Shown: positions 1-7,406, counted from the first letter of the stretch. The stretch: 13,449 nt of DNA from Saccoglossus kowalevskii (GCF_000003605.2 NW_003122518.1:1-13449); one strand, 5' to 3'. Numbers and translations: made by a program. Notes: generated by a model from the letters alone, not told the origin.

Positions 1-86
1 CACGTCCGATCACTGAAGTTAAGCTGCATCGGGCGTGGTTAGTACATGGATGTGAGACAGGCTGGGAATACCACGTGCAGTACGCT
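1..86 (+). rRNA. 5S rRNA: 5S rRNA, copy 1, 5'-truncated by window edge (class K)
   Basis: The copy begins at gene base 35. Changes against the reference are A36, A80, G83, T87, A93 and C117. G83 faces G95, so helix IV is weakened, and C117 faces C3 in helix I. It is probably a degenerate edge copy. The missing 34 bases lie outside the window. Confidence 0.85.
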
Positions 87-182
87 CATCAACATTTTAA
101 TTCCACCGTACATACCAACTATTTCCCGAGATTTGTTGCCTTGCCGAAGTATTAAATTACATCCAATTCCGACGAATATTCA

Positions 183-302
183 GTCTACTGCCAAACCATT
201 GCAGAATACACCAGTTCTCGTCCGATCACTGATGTTAAGCTGCATCGGGCGTGGTTAGTACTTGCATGGGAGACCTGCTGGGATTAAAAAGTGCAGTAGG
301 CT
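183..302 (+). rRNA. 5S rRNA: 5S rRNA, copy 2 (class K), helix V damaged
   Basis: 120 nt. Changes are T2, T51, T94, T102, A105, A106 and A108. The 3' strand of helix V (105-109) is turned into an A-rich stretch and can no longer pair with 68-72. It is a likely pseudogene, although helix I is nearly intact. Confidence 0.85.
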
Positions 303-398
303 TATCAACATTTTTATTCAACCATACATACCACTTTTTTCCCGTGATTTTTTGCCTAGCCGAATCATTAATTGAAATCCAATTCCGACAAATATTCA

Positions 399-518
399 GC
401 CTACTGCCAAACCATTGCAGAATACACCAGTTCTCGTCCTATCACTGAAGCTAAGCCGCATTGGGCGTGGTTAGTACTTGCACGGGAGACCGGCTGGGAA
501 TACCTCGTGCAGTAGGCT
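399..518 (+). rRNA. 5S rRNA: 5S rRNA, copy 3 (class I)
   Basis: 120 nt with class I marks C53, C59, C85 and T107, plus T42 and T64. C59 faces A21 in helix II and T107 faces U70 in helix V, so two helices carry a mismatch. Helix I is perfect. The close relatives are copies 52 and 56, over 10 kb away. Confidence 0.88.
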
Positions 519-614
519 CATCAACATTTTTATTCCACATTACATGCTAACTTTTTCCCATGATTTTTTGCCTAGACGAAGCATTAAATGACATACAATT
601 AGGAAGAATATTCA

Positions 615-733
615 GCCTACTGCCAAACCATTGCAGAATACACCAGTTCTCGTCCGATCACTGAAGTTAAGCTGCATCGGGCGTGGTTAGTACATGCATG
701 GAGACCGGCTGGGAATACCACGTGCATTAGGCT
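615..733 (+). rRNA. 5S rRNA: 5S rRNA, copy 4 (class J)
   Basis: 119 nt: one G is missing from the GGG at 86-88, which affects helix IV and box C. A80, and T114 mismatched with C6 in helix I. It shares the unusual upstream segment with class J copies 53 and 57 but keeps G69. Confidence 0.88.
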
Positions 734-830
734 CATCAACATTTTTAGTCCACCGTACATACTAACTTTTTCCCGTGATTTTTTTGCCTAGCCGTAGCAT
801 TAAATGACATCCAATTCCGATGAATATTCT

Positions 831-950
831 GCCTACTGCCAAACCATTGCAGAATACACCTGTTCTCGTCCGATCACTGAAGTTAAGCTGCATCGGGCGT
901 GGTTAGTACCTGCATGGGAGACTGGCTGGGAATACCACGTGCAGTAGGCT
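831..950 (+). rRNA. 5S rRNA: 5S rRNA, copy 5 (class D)
   Basis: 120 nt. The class D marks are T31 (faces U48, one helix III mismatch) and T93 (G86-U93 wobble). C80 is private. The base before the gene is T instead of A, as in all class D units. Helices I and V are perfect. Confidence 0.92.
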
Positions 951-1045
951 GATGAACATTTTTATTCCATCGTACATACTAACTTTTTCCATGATTTTTT
1001 GCCTAGCCGAAGCATTAAATGACATCCAATTGCGACGAATATTCA

Positions 1046-1165
1046 GCCTACTGCCAAACCAATGCAGAATACACCAGTTCTCGTCCGATCACTGAAGTTA
1101 ATCTGCATCGGGCATGGTTAGTACTTGCATGGGAGACCGGCTGGGAATACCACGTGCAGTTGGCT
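1046..1165 (+). rRNA. 5S rRNA: 5S rRNA, copy 6 (class B)
   Basis: 120 nt with class B marks A17, T57, A69 and T116. A17 can pair with U63. A69 faces C108 in helix V and T116 faces U4 in helix I, so both helices carry one mismatch. It is a possible variant RNA or pseudogene. Confidence 0.9.
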
Positions 1166-1261
1166 TATCAACATTTTTATTTCACCGTACATACCAACTT
1201 TTTCCCGGGATTTGTTGCCTAGCCGAAGTATTAAATTACATCCAATTCCGACAAATATTCA

Positions 1262-1381
1262 GCCTACTTCCAAACCATTGCAGAGTACACCAGTTCTCGT
1301 CCGATCGCTGAAGTTAAGCTGCATCGGGCGTGGTTAGTACTTGCATGGGAGACCGGCTGGGAATACCACGTGCAGTAGGCT
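1262..1381 (+). rRNA. 5S rRNA: 5S rRNA, copy 7 (class A)
   Basis: 120 nt with G24 and G46 as in copy 19. It has a private T8, which faces C112 and gives one helix I mismatch. All promoter boxes are intact. Confidence 0.93.
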
Positions 1382-1477
1382 TATCAACATTTTTATTCCA
1401 CCGTACATGCTAACTTTTCCCCGGGATTTTTTGCCTAGCCGAAACGTTAAACGACATCCAATTCTGACAAATATTCA

Positions 1478-1597
1478 GCCTACTGCTAAACCATTGCAGA
1501 ACACACCAGTTCTCGTCCGATCACTGAAGTTAAGCTGCATCGGGCGTGGTTAGTACTTGCATGGGAGACTGGTTGGGAATACCACGTGCAGTAGGCT
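1478..1597 (+). rRNA. 5S rRNA: 5S rRNA, copy 8 (class C)
   Basis: 120 nt with C25 and T93, plus private T10 and T96. T93 and T96 still allow wobble pairs with G86 and G82, so helix IV can form. Helices I, III and V are intact. This is a fair candidate for an active gene. Confidence 0.93.
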
Positions 1598-1694
1598 GAT
1601 GAACATTTTTATTCCACATTACATACTAACTTTTTCCTATGATTTTTTTGCCTAGCCATAGCATTAAATGACATCCAATTCCAACGAATATTCT

Positions 1695-1814
1695 GCCTAC
1701 TGCCAAACCATTGCAGAATACACCTGTTCTCGTCCGATCACTGAAGTTAAGCTGCATCGGGCGTGGTTAGTACTTGCATGGGAGACTGGCTGGGAATACC
1801 ACGTGCAGTAGGCT
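1695..1814 (+). rRNA. 5S rRNA: 5S rRNA, copy 9 (class D)
   Basis: 120 nt with T31 and T93 and no other change seen in the gene. The spacer before it has CCATAGC where other class D spacers have CCGTAGC. Confidence 0.92.
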
Positions 1815-1909
1815 GATGAACATTTTTATTCCATCGTACATACTAACTTTTCCCATGATTTTTTGCCGAGCCGAAGCATTAAATGACATCCAATTGCGAC
1901 GAATATTCA

Positions 1910-2029
1910 GCCTACTGCCAAACCAATGCAGAATACACCAGTTCTCGTCCGATCACTGAAGTTAATCTGCATCGGGCATGGTTAGTACTTGCATGGGAGA
2001 CCGGCTGGGAATACCACGTGCAGTTGGCT
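1910..2029 (+). rRNA. 5S rRNA: 5S rRNA, copy 10 (class B)
   Basis: 120 nt, the same gene sequence as copy 6 exactly 864 bp (four units) upstream. It has the A69/C108 and U4/U116 mismatches. The upstream spacer has GCCGAGCC in place of GCCTAGCC, a mark shared with copies 27, 42 and 45. Confidence 0.9.
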
Positions 2030-2125
2030 TATCAACATTTTTATTTCACCGTACATACCAACTTTTTCCCGGGATTTGTTGCCTAGCCGAAGTATTAAAT
2101 TACATCCAATTCCGACAAATATTCA

Positions 2126-2245
2126 GCCTACTGCCAAACCATTGCAGAGTACACCAGTTCTCGTCCGATTGCTGAAGTTAAGCTGCATCGGGCGTGGTTA
2201 GTACTTGCATGGGAGACCGGCTGGGAATACCACGTGCAGTAGGCT
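2126..2245 (+). rRNA. 5S rRNA: 5S rRNA, copy 11 (class A, T45 subtype)
   Basis: 120 nt with G24, T45 and G46. T45 lies beside helix III, next to its paired strand, so no defined pair is lost. All helices and promoter boxes are intact. Confidence 0.94.
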
Positions 2246-2341
2246 TATCAACATTTTTATTCCACCGTACATGCTAACTTTTCCCCGGGATTTTTTGCCT
2301 AGCCGAAACGTTAAACGACATCCAATTCTGACAAATATTCA

Positions 2342-2454
2342 GCCTACTGCCAAACCATTGCAGAACACACCAGTTCTCGTCCGATCACTGAAGTTAAGCT
2401 GCATCGGGCGTGGTTAGTACTTGCATGGGCTGGGAATACCACGTGCAGTAGGCT
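2342..2454 (+). pseudogene. 5S rRNA pseudogene, copy 12 (class C, 7-nt deletion)
   Basis: 113 nt. Seven bases (gene 89-95, or one register earlier) are gone at 2429/2430, so GGGAGACCGGCTGGG becomes GGGCTGGG. This removes the GAGA loop, the 3' strand of helix IV and the core of box C. TFIIIA binding and folding should both fail. The deletion is shared with copies 29, 44 and 47. Confidence 0.9.
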
Positions 2455-2550
2455 GATGAACATTTTTATTCCACATTACATACTAACTTTTTCCTATGAT
2501 TTTTTGGCTAGTCGAAGCATTAACCGACATCTAATTCTGACAAATATTCA

Positions 2551-2670
2551 GCTTACTGCCAAACCAGTGTAGAATACACCAGTTCTCGTCCGATCCCTGA
2601 AGTTTAGCTGCATCGGGCATGGTTAGTACTTGCATGGGAGACCGGCTGGGAATACCACGTGCAGTTGGCT
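2551..2670 (+). rRNA. 5S rRNA: 5S rRNA, copy 13 (class H), probably inactive
   Basis: 120 nt. T3, altered bases at 17 and 20 that disrupt helix II, C46, T55, A69 and T116. Helix I has U3-G117 and U4/U116, and helix V has A69/C108. T55 hits box A. It is followed by an unusually long T10 run. Confidence 0.85.
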
Positions 2671-2678
2671 TATCAACA

Positions 2679-2688
2679 TTTTTTTTTT
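2679..2688 (+). terminator. Extended T10 Pol III terminator after copy 13
   Basis: The usual TTTTTATTT has become an unbroken ten-T run through A-to-T change and slippage. A similar nine-T run follows copy 55 (11724-11732), which is of the same class. Confidence 0.7.
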
Positions 2689-2767
2689 CATCGTATATAC
2701 CAACTTTTTCCCGGGATTTGTTGCCTAGCCGAAGTACTAAATTACATCCAATTCCGACAAATATTCA

Positions 2768-2887
2768 GCCTACTGCCAAACCATTGCAGAGTACACAAGT
2801 TCTCGTCCGATCGCTGAAGTTAAGCTGCATCGGGCGTGGTTAGTACTTACATGGGAGACCTTCTGGGAATACCACGTGCAGTTTTCT
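2768..2887 (+). pseudogene. 5S rRNA pseudogene, copy 14 (class G)
   Basis: 120 nt. The 5' half is class A-like (G24, G46, A30). The 3' half has A82, T94, T95 and T116-T118. Helix IV loses its G82-C96 and C83-G95 pairs, and helix I loses three adjacent pairs. Length and spacing are unchanged, so this is decay by substitution. Confidence 0.85.
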
Positions 2888-2983
2888 CATCAACATTTTT
2901 ATTCCACCGTACATACCAACTTTTTCCCGGCATTTGTTGCCTAGCCGAAGTATTAAATTACATCCAATTCCGACGAGTGATCA

Positions 2984-3103
2984 GCCTACGGCCAAACCAT
3001 TGCAGATTAAACCAGTTCTCGTCCGATCACTGAAGTTAAGCTGCATCGGGCGTGGTTAGTACTTGCATGGGAGACCGGCTGGGAATACCACGTGCAGTAG
3101 GCT
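2984..3103 (+). rRNA. 5S rRNA: 5S rRNA, copy 15 (class F)
   Basis: 120 nt. It carries G7, the base found in the common eukaryotic CUACGGCC start, but here it faces A113 and costs one helix I pair. T24 and A27 are shared with copy 26. Helices III, IV and V are perfect. Confidence 0.92.
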
Positions 3104-3199
3104 GATGAACATTTTTATTCCACCGTACATACTAACTTTTTTCCATGAATTTTTGCCTAGCCGAAGCATTAAATGACATCCAATTGCGACGAATATTCA

Positions 3200-3319
3200 G
3201 CCTACTGCCAAACCAATGCAGAATACACCAGTTCTCGTCCGATCACTGAAGTTTATCTGCATCGGGCATGGTTAGTACTTGCATGGGAGACCGGCTGGGA
3301 ATACCACGTGCAGTTGGCT
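3200..3319 (+). rRNA. 5S rRNA: 5S rRNA, copy 16 (class B)
   Basis: 120 nt with A17, T57, A69 and T116, plus T55 in box A. It shows the class B mismatches in helices I and V. Confidence 0.9.
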
Positions 3320-3415
3320 TATCAACATTTTTATTTCACCGTACATACCAACTTTTTCCTGGGATTTGTTGCCTAGCCGAAGTATTAAATTACATCCAAT
3401 TCCGACGAGTATTCA

Positions 3416-3535
3416 GCCTACTGCCAAACCATTGCAGAGTACACCAGTTCTCGTCCGATTGCTGAAGTTAAGCTGCATCGGGCGTGGTTAGTACTTGCAT
3501 GGGAGACCGGCTGGGAATACCACGTGCAGTAGGCT
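3416..3535 (+). rRNA. 5S rRNA: 5S rRNA, copy 17 (class A gene with class F 3' spacer)
   Basis: 120 nt with G24, T45 and G46, and all helices intact. The spacer that follows is the type normally found after class F (GATGAAC start, six-T run before CCATGAA), so a crossover lies in the 3' half of the gene. Confidence 0.93.
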
Positions 3536-3631
3536 GATGAACATTTTTATTCCACCGTACATACTAACTTTTTTCCATGAATTTTTGCCTAGCCGAAGCA
3601 TTAAATGACATCCAATTGCGACGAATATTCA

Positions 3632-3751
3632 GCCTACTGCCAAACCAATGCAGAATACACCAGTTCTCGTCCGATCACTGAAGTTAATCTGCATCGGGCA
3701 TGGTTAGTACTTGCATGGGAGACCGGCTGGGAATACCACGTGCAGTTGGCT
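3632..3751 (+). rRNA. 5S rRNA: 5S rRNA, copy 18 (class B)
   Basis: 120 nt with A17, T57, A69 and T116 only. It is the second B of a B-A-B-A dimer repeat with a 432-bp offset from copy 16. Confidence 0.9.
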
Positions 3752-3814
3752 TATCAACATTTTTATTTCACCGTACATACCAACTTTTTCCCGGGATTTG
3801 TTGCCTAGCCGAAG

Positions 3815-3821
3815 TATTAAA
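3815..3821 (+). promoter_or_regulatory. TATA-like element upstream of copy 19
   Basis: TATTAAA sits at -33 to -27 from the gene start. Many invertebrate and fungal 5S genes need a TATA-like box near -30. The element is TATTAAA before classes A and F, CATTAAA before B, D, E and J, and CGTTAAA before class C, so its quality varies by class. The position fit is seen directly; the function is inferred. Confidence 0.6.
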
Positions 3822-3847
3822 TTACATCCAATTCCGACAAATATTCA

Positions 3848-3967
3848 GCCTACTGCCAAACCATTGCAGAGTACACCAGTTCTCGTCCGATCGCTGAAGT
3901 TAAGCTGCATCGGGCGTGGTTAGTACTTGCATGGGAGACCGGCTGGGAATACCACGTGCAGTAGGCT
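3848..3967 (+). rRNA. 5S rRNA: 5S rRNA, copy 19 (class A, reference copy)
   Basis: This is the clearest intact gene and the numbering reference. 5S rRNA is the small RNA of the large ribosomal subunit, made by RNA polymerase III and bound by TFIIIA and ribosomal protein uL18. Gene bases 1-9 pair perfectly with 111-119 (helix I). 30-33 pair with 46-49 (helix III, one U-G). 68-72 pair with 105-109 (helix V). Helix IV has G82-C96, C83-G95, a bulged A84, U85-G94, G86-C93 and G87-C92 closing a GAGA loop. Helix II (18-22 with 58-62) has one extra base at 16/17 compared with the metazoan consensus I recall. Class marks are G24 and G46. The start is set where the helix I strand begins and the end at the T after its partner. 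Mature ends could differ by a base. Confidence 0.95.
3898..3945 (+). promoter_or_regulatory. Internal control region (box A, intermediate element, box C) of copy 19
   Basis: This is the type 1 Pol III promoter. By homology to vertebrate +50 to +97, shifted by one for the helix II insertion, box A is about 3898-3912, the intermediate element about 3915-3920 and box C about 3928-3945. Box C contains TGGGAGACC, the TFIIIA-contacted part. The same interval is present in every copy except where deletions are noted. Boundaries are by analogy, not measured. Confidence 0.8.
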
Positions 3968-4063
3968 TATCAACATTTTTATTCCACCGTACATGCTAAC
4001 TTTTCCCCGGGATTTTTTGCCTAGCCGAAACGTTAAACGACATCCAATTCTGACAAATATTTA
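3968..4063 (+). repeat. Representative 96-bp intergenic spacer
   Basis: This is the spacer between copies 19 and 20. In order it holds the T-run terminator, a CCGTACAT segment conserved in most units, a second T-rich stretch, a GCCTAGCCGAA segment conserved in most units, the TATA-like box and an ATATT(C/T)A-type segment abutting the next gene. Spacer type is tied to the class of the gene that follows. There is no coding signal. Confidence 0.85.
3976..3980 (+). terminator. Pol III T-run terminator after copy 19
   Basis: A TTTTT run begins 9 nt after the gene end in nearly every unit, followed by a second T5 run about 20 nt further on in the CTTTTTCC context. Runs of four or more T on the sense strand end Pol III transcription. 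The first run implies a short 3' trailer that would be trimmed. Confidence 0.75.
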
Positions 4064-4182
4064 GCCTACTGCCAAACCATTGCAGAACACACCAGTTCTC
4101 GTCCGATCACTGAAGTTAAGCTGCATCGGGCGTGGTTAGTACTTGCATGGGAGACTGGCTGGGAATACCACGTGCAGTAGCT
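4064..4182 (+). rRNA. 5S rRNA: 5S rRNA, copy 20 (class C), 1-nt deletion in helix I
   Basis: 119 nt with C25 and T93. One G of the GG at 117-118 is missing, which breaks the terminal helix. This is the first of a run of single-base losses that continues to about 4450, so it may be a sequence error and not a true mutation. Confidence 0.88.
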
Positions 4183-4277
4183 GATGAACATTTTTATTCC
4201 ACATTACATACTAACTTTTTCCTATGATTTTTTTGCCTAGCCGTAGCATAAATGACATCCAATTCCGACGATATTCT

Positions 4278-4395
4278 GCCTACTGCGAAACCATTGCAGA
4301 GTACACCAGTTCTCGTCCGATCCACTGTAGTTAAGCTGCATCGGACGTGGTAGTACTTACATGGGAGACCTCTGGGAATACCACGTGCAGTTTCT
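4278..4395 (+). pseudogene. 5S rRNA pseudogene, copy 21 (class G-like, indel-rich)
   Basis: 118 nt with one inserted C near gene 45 and three single-base losses (near 73, 94 and 117), plus G10, a changed base near 51, A67, and the class G A82 and T-rich 3' end. The spacers on both sides also lack single bases in short runs. It is either a decayed copy or a poorly resolved stretch of assembly. Confidence 0.8.
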
Positions 4396-4487
4396 CATCA
4401 ACATTTTATTCCATAGTACATACTAACTTTTCCCGAGATTTTTGCTAGTCGAAGCATTAAATTACATCCAATTCCGACAAATATTCA

Positions 4488-4607
4488 GCCTACTGCCAAA
4501 CCATTGCAGAGTACACAAGTTCTCGTCCGATCGCTGAAGTTAAGCTGCATCGGGCGTGGTTAGTACTTGCATGGAAGACCGGCTGGGAATACCACGTGCA
4601 GTAGGCT
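4488..4607 (+). rRNA. 5S rRNA: 5S rRNA, copy 22 (class A)
   Basis: 120 nt with A30, G24, G46 and A88. A30 costs the first helix III pair, and A88 changes the GAGA loop to AAGA. It matches copy 60 by eye in gene and 3' spacer. Confidence 0.92.
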
Positions 4608-4703
4608 TATCAACATTTTTATTCCACCGTACATGCTAACTTTTCCCCGGGATTTTTTGCCTAGCCGAAACGTTAAACGACATCCAATTCTGACAAATAT
4701 TCA

Positions 4704-4822
4704 GCCTACTGCCAAACCATTGCAGAACACACAGTTCTCGTCCGATCCCTGAAGTTTAGCTGCACCGGGCGTGGTTAGTACATGCATGAGAGACCGGCTG
4801 GGAATACGACGTGCAGTAGGCT
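4704..4822 (+). rRNA. 5S rRNA: 5S rRNA, copy 23 (class C')
   Basis: 119 nt: one C of the pair at 29-30 is lost. Further changes are C25, C46, T55, C63, A80, A87 and G106. A87 breaks the pair closing the helix IV loop and G106 faces G71 in helix V. It is probably inactive. Near-identical copies are 35 and 61. Confidence 0.87.
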
Positions 4823-4919
4823 CATCAACATTTTTATTCCACATTACATACTAACTATTTCCTATGATTTTTTTGCCTAGCCGTAGCATTAAATGACATC
4901 CAATTCCGATGAATATTCT

Positions 4920-5039
4920 GCCTACTGCCAAACCATTGCAGAATACACCTGTTCTCGTCCGATCACTGAAGTTAAGCTGCATCGGGCGTGGTTAGTACTT
5001 GCATGGGAGACTGGCTGGGAATACCACGTGCAGTAGGCT
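4920..5039 (+). rRNA. 5S rRNA: 5S rRNA, copy 24 (class D)
   Basis: 120 nt with T31 and T93 only. Helices I and V are perfect. Confidence 0.92.
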
Positions 5040-5134
5040 GATGAACATTTTTATTCCATCGTACATACTAACTTTTTCCATGATTTTTTGCCTAGCCGAA
5101 GCATTAAATGACATCCAATTGCGACGAAAATTCA

Positions 5135-5254
5135 GCCTACTGCCAAACCGATGCTGAATACACCAGCTCTCGTCCGATACCTGAAGTTAATTTGCATCAG
5201 GCATGCTTAGTACTTGCGTGGGAGATCAGTTGGGAATACAACGTGCAGTAGGTT
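5135..5254 (+). rRNA. 5S rRNA: 5S rRNA, copy 25 (class E), strongly divergent
   Basis: 120 nt with about 16 changes: G16, A17, T21, C33, A45, C46, T57, T58, A65, A69, C72, T92, A94, T96, A106, T119, plus G84. Helix V has mismatches at 69/108, 71/106 and 72/105, and box C is altered. The length is kept exactly. It is probably a pseudogene lineage, but a variant 5S cannot be excluded. Confidence 0.82.
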
Positions 5255-5350
5255 TATCAACATTTTTATTCCACCGTACATACCAACTTTTTCCCGGGAT
5301 TTGTTGCCTAGCCGAAGTATTAAATTACATCCAATTCCGACGAGTATTCA

Positions 5351-5470
5351 GCCTACGGCCAAACCATTGCAGATTAAACCAGTTCTCGTCCGATCACTGA
5401 AGTTAAGCTGCATCGGGCGTGGTTAGTACTTGCATGGGAGACCGGCTGGGAATACCACGTGCAGTAGGCT
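5351..5470 (+). rRNA. 5S rRNA: 5S rRNA, copy 26 (class F)
   Basis: 120 nt with G7, T24 and A27, the same gene sequence as copy 15 by eye. It has one helix I mismatch (G7/A113) and is otherwise intact. Confidence 0.92.
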
Positions 5471-5565
5471 GATGAACATTTTTATTCCATCGTACATACT
5501 AACTTTTTCCATGATTTTTTGCCGAGCCGAAGCATTAAATGACATCCAATTGCGACGAATATTCA

Positions 5566-5685
5566 GCCTACTGCCAAACCAATGCAGAATACACCAGTTC
5601 TCGTCCGATCACTGAAGTTAATCTGCATCGGGCATGGTTAGTACTTGCATGGGAGACCGGCTCTGAATACCACGTGCAGTTGGCT
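5566..5685 (+). rRNA. 5S rRNA: 5S rRNA, copy 27 (class B)
   Basis: 120 nt with class B marks plus C98 and T99 (CTCTG for CTGGG), which alters the conserved GGGAA beside loop E. It is probably inactive. Confidence 0.88.
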
Positions 5686-5781
5686 TATCAACATTTTTAT
5701 TTCACCGTACATACCAACTTTTTCCCGGGATTTGTTGCCTAGCCGAAGTATTAAATTACATCCAATTCCGACAAATATTCA

Positions 5782-5901
5782 GCCTACTGCCAAACCATTG
5801 CAGAGTACACCAGTTCTCGTCCGATTGCTGAAGTTAAGCTGCATCGGGCGTGGTTAGTACTTGCATGGGAGACCGGCTGGGAATACCACGTGCAGTAGGC
5901 T
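5782..5901 (+). rRNA. 5S rRNA: 5S rRNA, copy 28 (class A, T45 subtype)
   Basis: 120 nt with G24, T45 and G46. All helices and promoter boxes are intact. Confidence 0.94.
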
Positions 5902-5997
5902 TATCAACATTTTTATTCCACCGTACATGCTAACTTTTCCCCGGGATTTTTTGCCTTGCCGAAACGTTAAACGACATCCAATTCTGACAAATATTCA

Positions 5998-6110
5998 GCC
6001 TACTGCCAAACCATTGCAGAACACACCAGTTCTCGTCCGATCACTGAAGTTAAGCTGCATCGGGCGTGGTTAGTACTTGCATGGGCTGGGAATACCACGT
6101 GCAGTAGGCT
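5998..6110 (+). pseudogene. 5S rRNA pseudogene, copy 29 (class C, 7-nt deletion)
   Basis: 113 nt with C25 and the same loss of gene 89-95 as copy 12, at 6085/6086. It lies in a B-A-Cdel-D-E-F block. Confidence 0.9.
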
Positions 6111-6207
6111 GATGAACATTTTTATTCCACATTACATACTAACTTTTTCCTATGATTTTTTTGCCTAGCCGTAGCATTAAATGACATCCAATTCCGACGA
6201 ATATTCT

Positions 6208-6327
6208 GCCTACTGCCAAACCATTGCAGAATACACCTGTTCTCGTCCGATCACTGAAGTTAAGCTGCATCGGGCGTGGTTAGTACTTGCATGGGAGACT
6301 GGCTGGGAATACCACGTGCAGTAGGCT
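6208..6327 (+). rRNA. 5S rRNA: 5S rRNA, copy 30 (class D)
   Basis: 120 nt with T31 and T93 only. Confidence 0.92.
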
Positions 6328-6422
6328 GATGAACATTTTTATTCCATCGTACATACTAACTTTTTCCATGATTTTTTGCCTAGCCGAAGCATTAAATGAC
6401 ATCCAATTGCGACGAAAATTCA

Positions 6423-6542
6423 GCCTACTGCCAAACCGATGCTGAATACACCAGCTCTCGTCCGATACCTGAAGTTAATTTGCATCAGGCATGCTTAGTA
6501 CTTGCATGGGAGATCAGTTGGGAATACAACGTGCAGTAGGTT
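6423..6542 (+). rRNA. 5S rRNA: 5S rRNA, copy 31 (class E), strongly divergent
   Basis: 120 nt with the class E set listed for copy 25, but A84 is retained. It has the same broken helix V and altered box C. Confidence 0.82.
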
Positions 6543-6638
6543 TATCAACATTTTTATTCCACCGTACATACCAACTTTTTCCCGGCATTTGTTGCCTAGC
6601 CGAAGTATTAAATTACATCCAATTCCGACGAGTATTCA

Positions 6639-6757
6639 GCCTACGGCCAAACCATTGCAGAATACACCAGTTCTCGTCCGATCACTGAAGTTAAGCTGCA
6701 TCGGGCGTGGTTAGTACTTGCATGGGAGACCGGCTGGGAATACCACGTGCAGTAGCT
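6639..6757 (+). rRNA. 5S rRNA: 5S rRNA, copy 32 (class F), 1-nt deletion in helix I
   Basis: 119 nt. Apart from G7 and the loss of one G at 117-118 it matches the window-wide majority base at every position. The lost G breaks the terminal helix. If the loss is a sequence error, this is close to the ancestral gene. Confidence 0.9.
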
Positions 6758-6854
6758 GATGAACATTTTTATTCCACCGTACATACTAACTTTTTTCCAT
6801 GAATTTGTTGCCTAGCCGAAGTATTAAATGACATCCAATTGCGTCGAATATTCA

Positions 6855-6975
6855 GCCTACTGCCAAACCAATGCCGAATACACCAGTTCTCGTCCGATCA
6901 CTGAAGTTAATCTGCATCGGGCATGGTTAGTACTTGCATGGGGAGACCGGCTGGGAATACCACGTGCAGTTGGCT
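6855..6975 (+). rRNA. 5S rRNA: 5S rRNA, copy 33 (class B), 1-nt insertion
   Basis: 121 nt: an extra G in the run at 86-88, within box C and helix IV. Class B marks plus C21. The upstream spacer mixes segments typical of classes A, F and B. Confidence 0.88.
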
Positions 6976-7071
6976 TATCAACATTTTTATTCCACCGTAC
7001 ATACTAACTTTTTCCCGGGATTTGTTGCCTAGCCGAAGTATTAAATTACATCCAATTCCGACAAATATTCA

Positions 7072-7191
7072 GCCTACTGCCAAACCATTGCAGAGTACAC
7101 AAGTTCTCGTCCGATCGCTGAAGTTAAGCTGCATCGGGCGTGGTTAGTACTTGCATGGGAGACCGGCTGGGAATACCACGTGCAGTAGGCT
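7072..7191 (+). rRNA. 5S rRNA: 5S rRNA, copy 34 (class A)
   Basis: 120 nt with A30, G24 and G46. It is like copies 22 and 60 but keeps G88, so the GAGA loop is intact. Confidence 0.93.
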
Positions 7192-7287
7192 TATCAACAT
7201 TTTTATTCCACCGTACATGCTAACTTTTCCCCGGGATTTTTTGCCTAGCCGAAACGTTAAACGACATCCAATTCTGACAAATATTCA

Positions 7288-7406
7288 GCCTACTGCCAAA
7301 CCATTGCAGAACACACAGTTCTCGTCCGATCCCTGAAGTTTAGCTGCACCGGGCGTGGTTAGTACATGCATGAGAGACCGGCTGGGAATACGACGTGCAG
7401 TAGGCT
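7288..7406 (+). rRNA. 5S rRNA: 5S rRNA, copy 35 (class C')
   Basis: 119 nt with the same set of changes and lost C as copy 23. It is probably inactive. Confidence 0.87.

Larger units (their letters stand above)
1046..1909 (+). repeat. Higher-order unit B-A-C-D, 864 bp
   Basis: Four monomers (copies 6-9) with their spacers. The next block (copies 10-12) repeats the first three with the same class order, and copies 6 and 10 are exactly 864 bp apart. Confidence 0.8.
4488..5350 (+). repeat. Higher-order unit A-C'-D-E, first occurrence
   Basis: Copies 22-25. The block recurs at 7072-7935 (copies 34-37) and 12675-13449 (copies 60-63). The first and third occurrences share the private A88 and G84 marks and look identical up to the conversion tract in copy 63. 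Confidence 0.85.
5351..6638 (+). repeat. Higher-order hexamer F-B-A-Cdel-D-E, about 1.29 kb
   Basis: Copies 26-31. The same class order, with small differences (C' in place of Cdel), continues in copies 32-37 at 6639-7935, so a six-unit period is locally stronger than the one-unit period. Confidence 0.75.

Noticed and set aside
3954-3959. CACGTG E-box in nearly every unit.
   Set aside because: It lies within the 3' strand of helix V and loop region of the 5S gene and is explained by RNA structure, not by a bHLH site.
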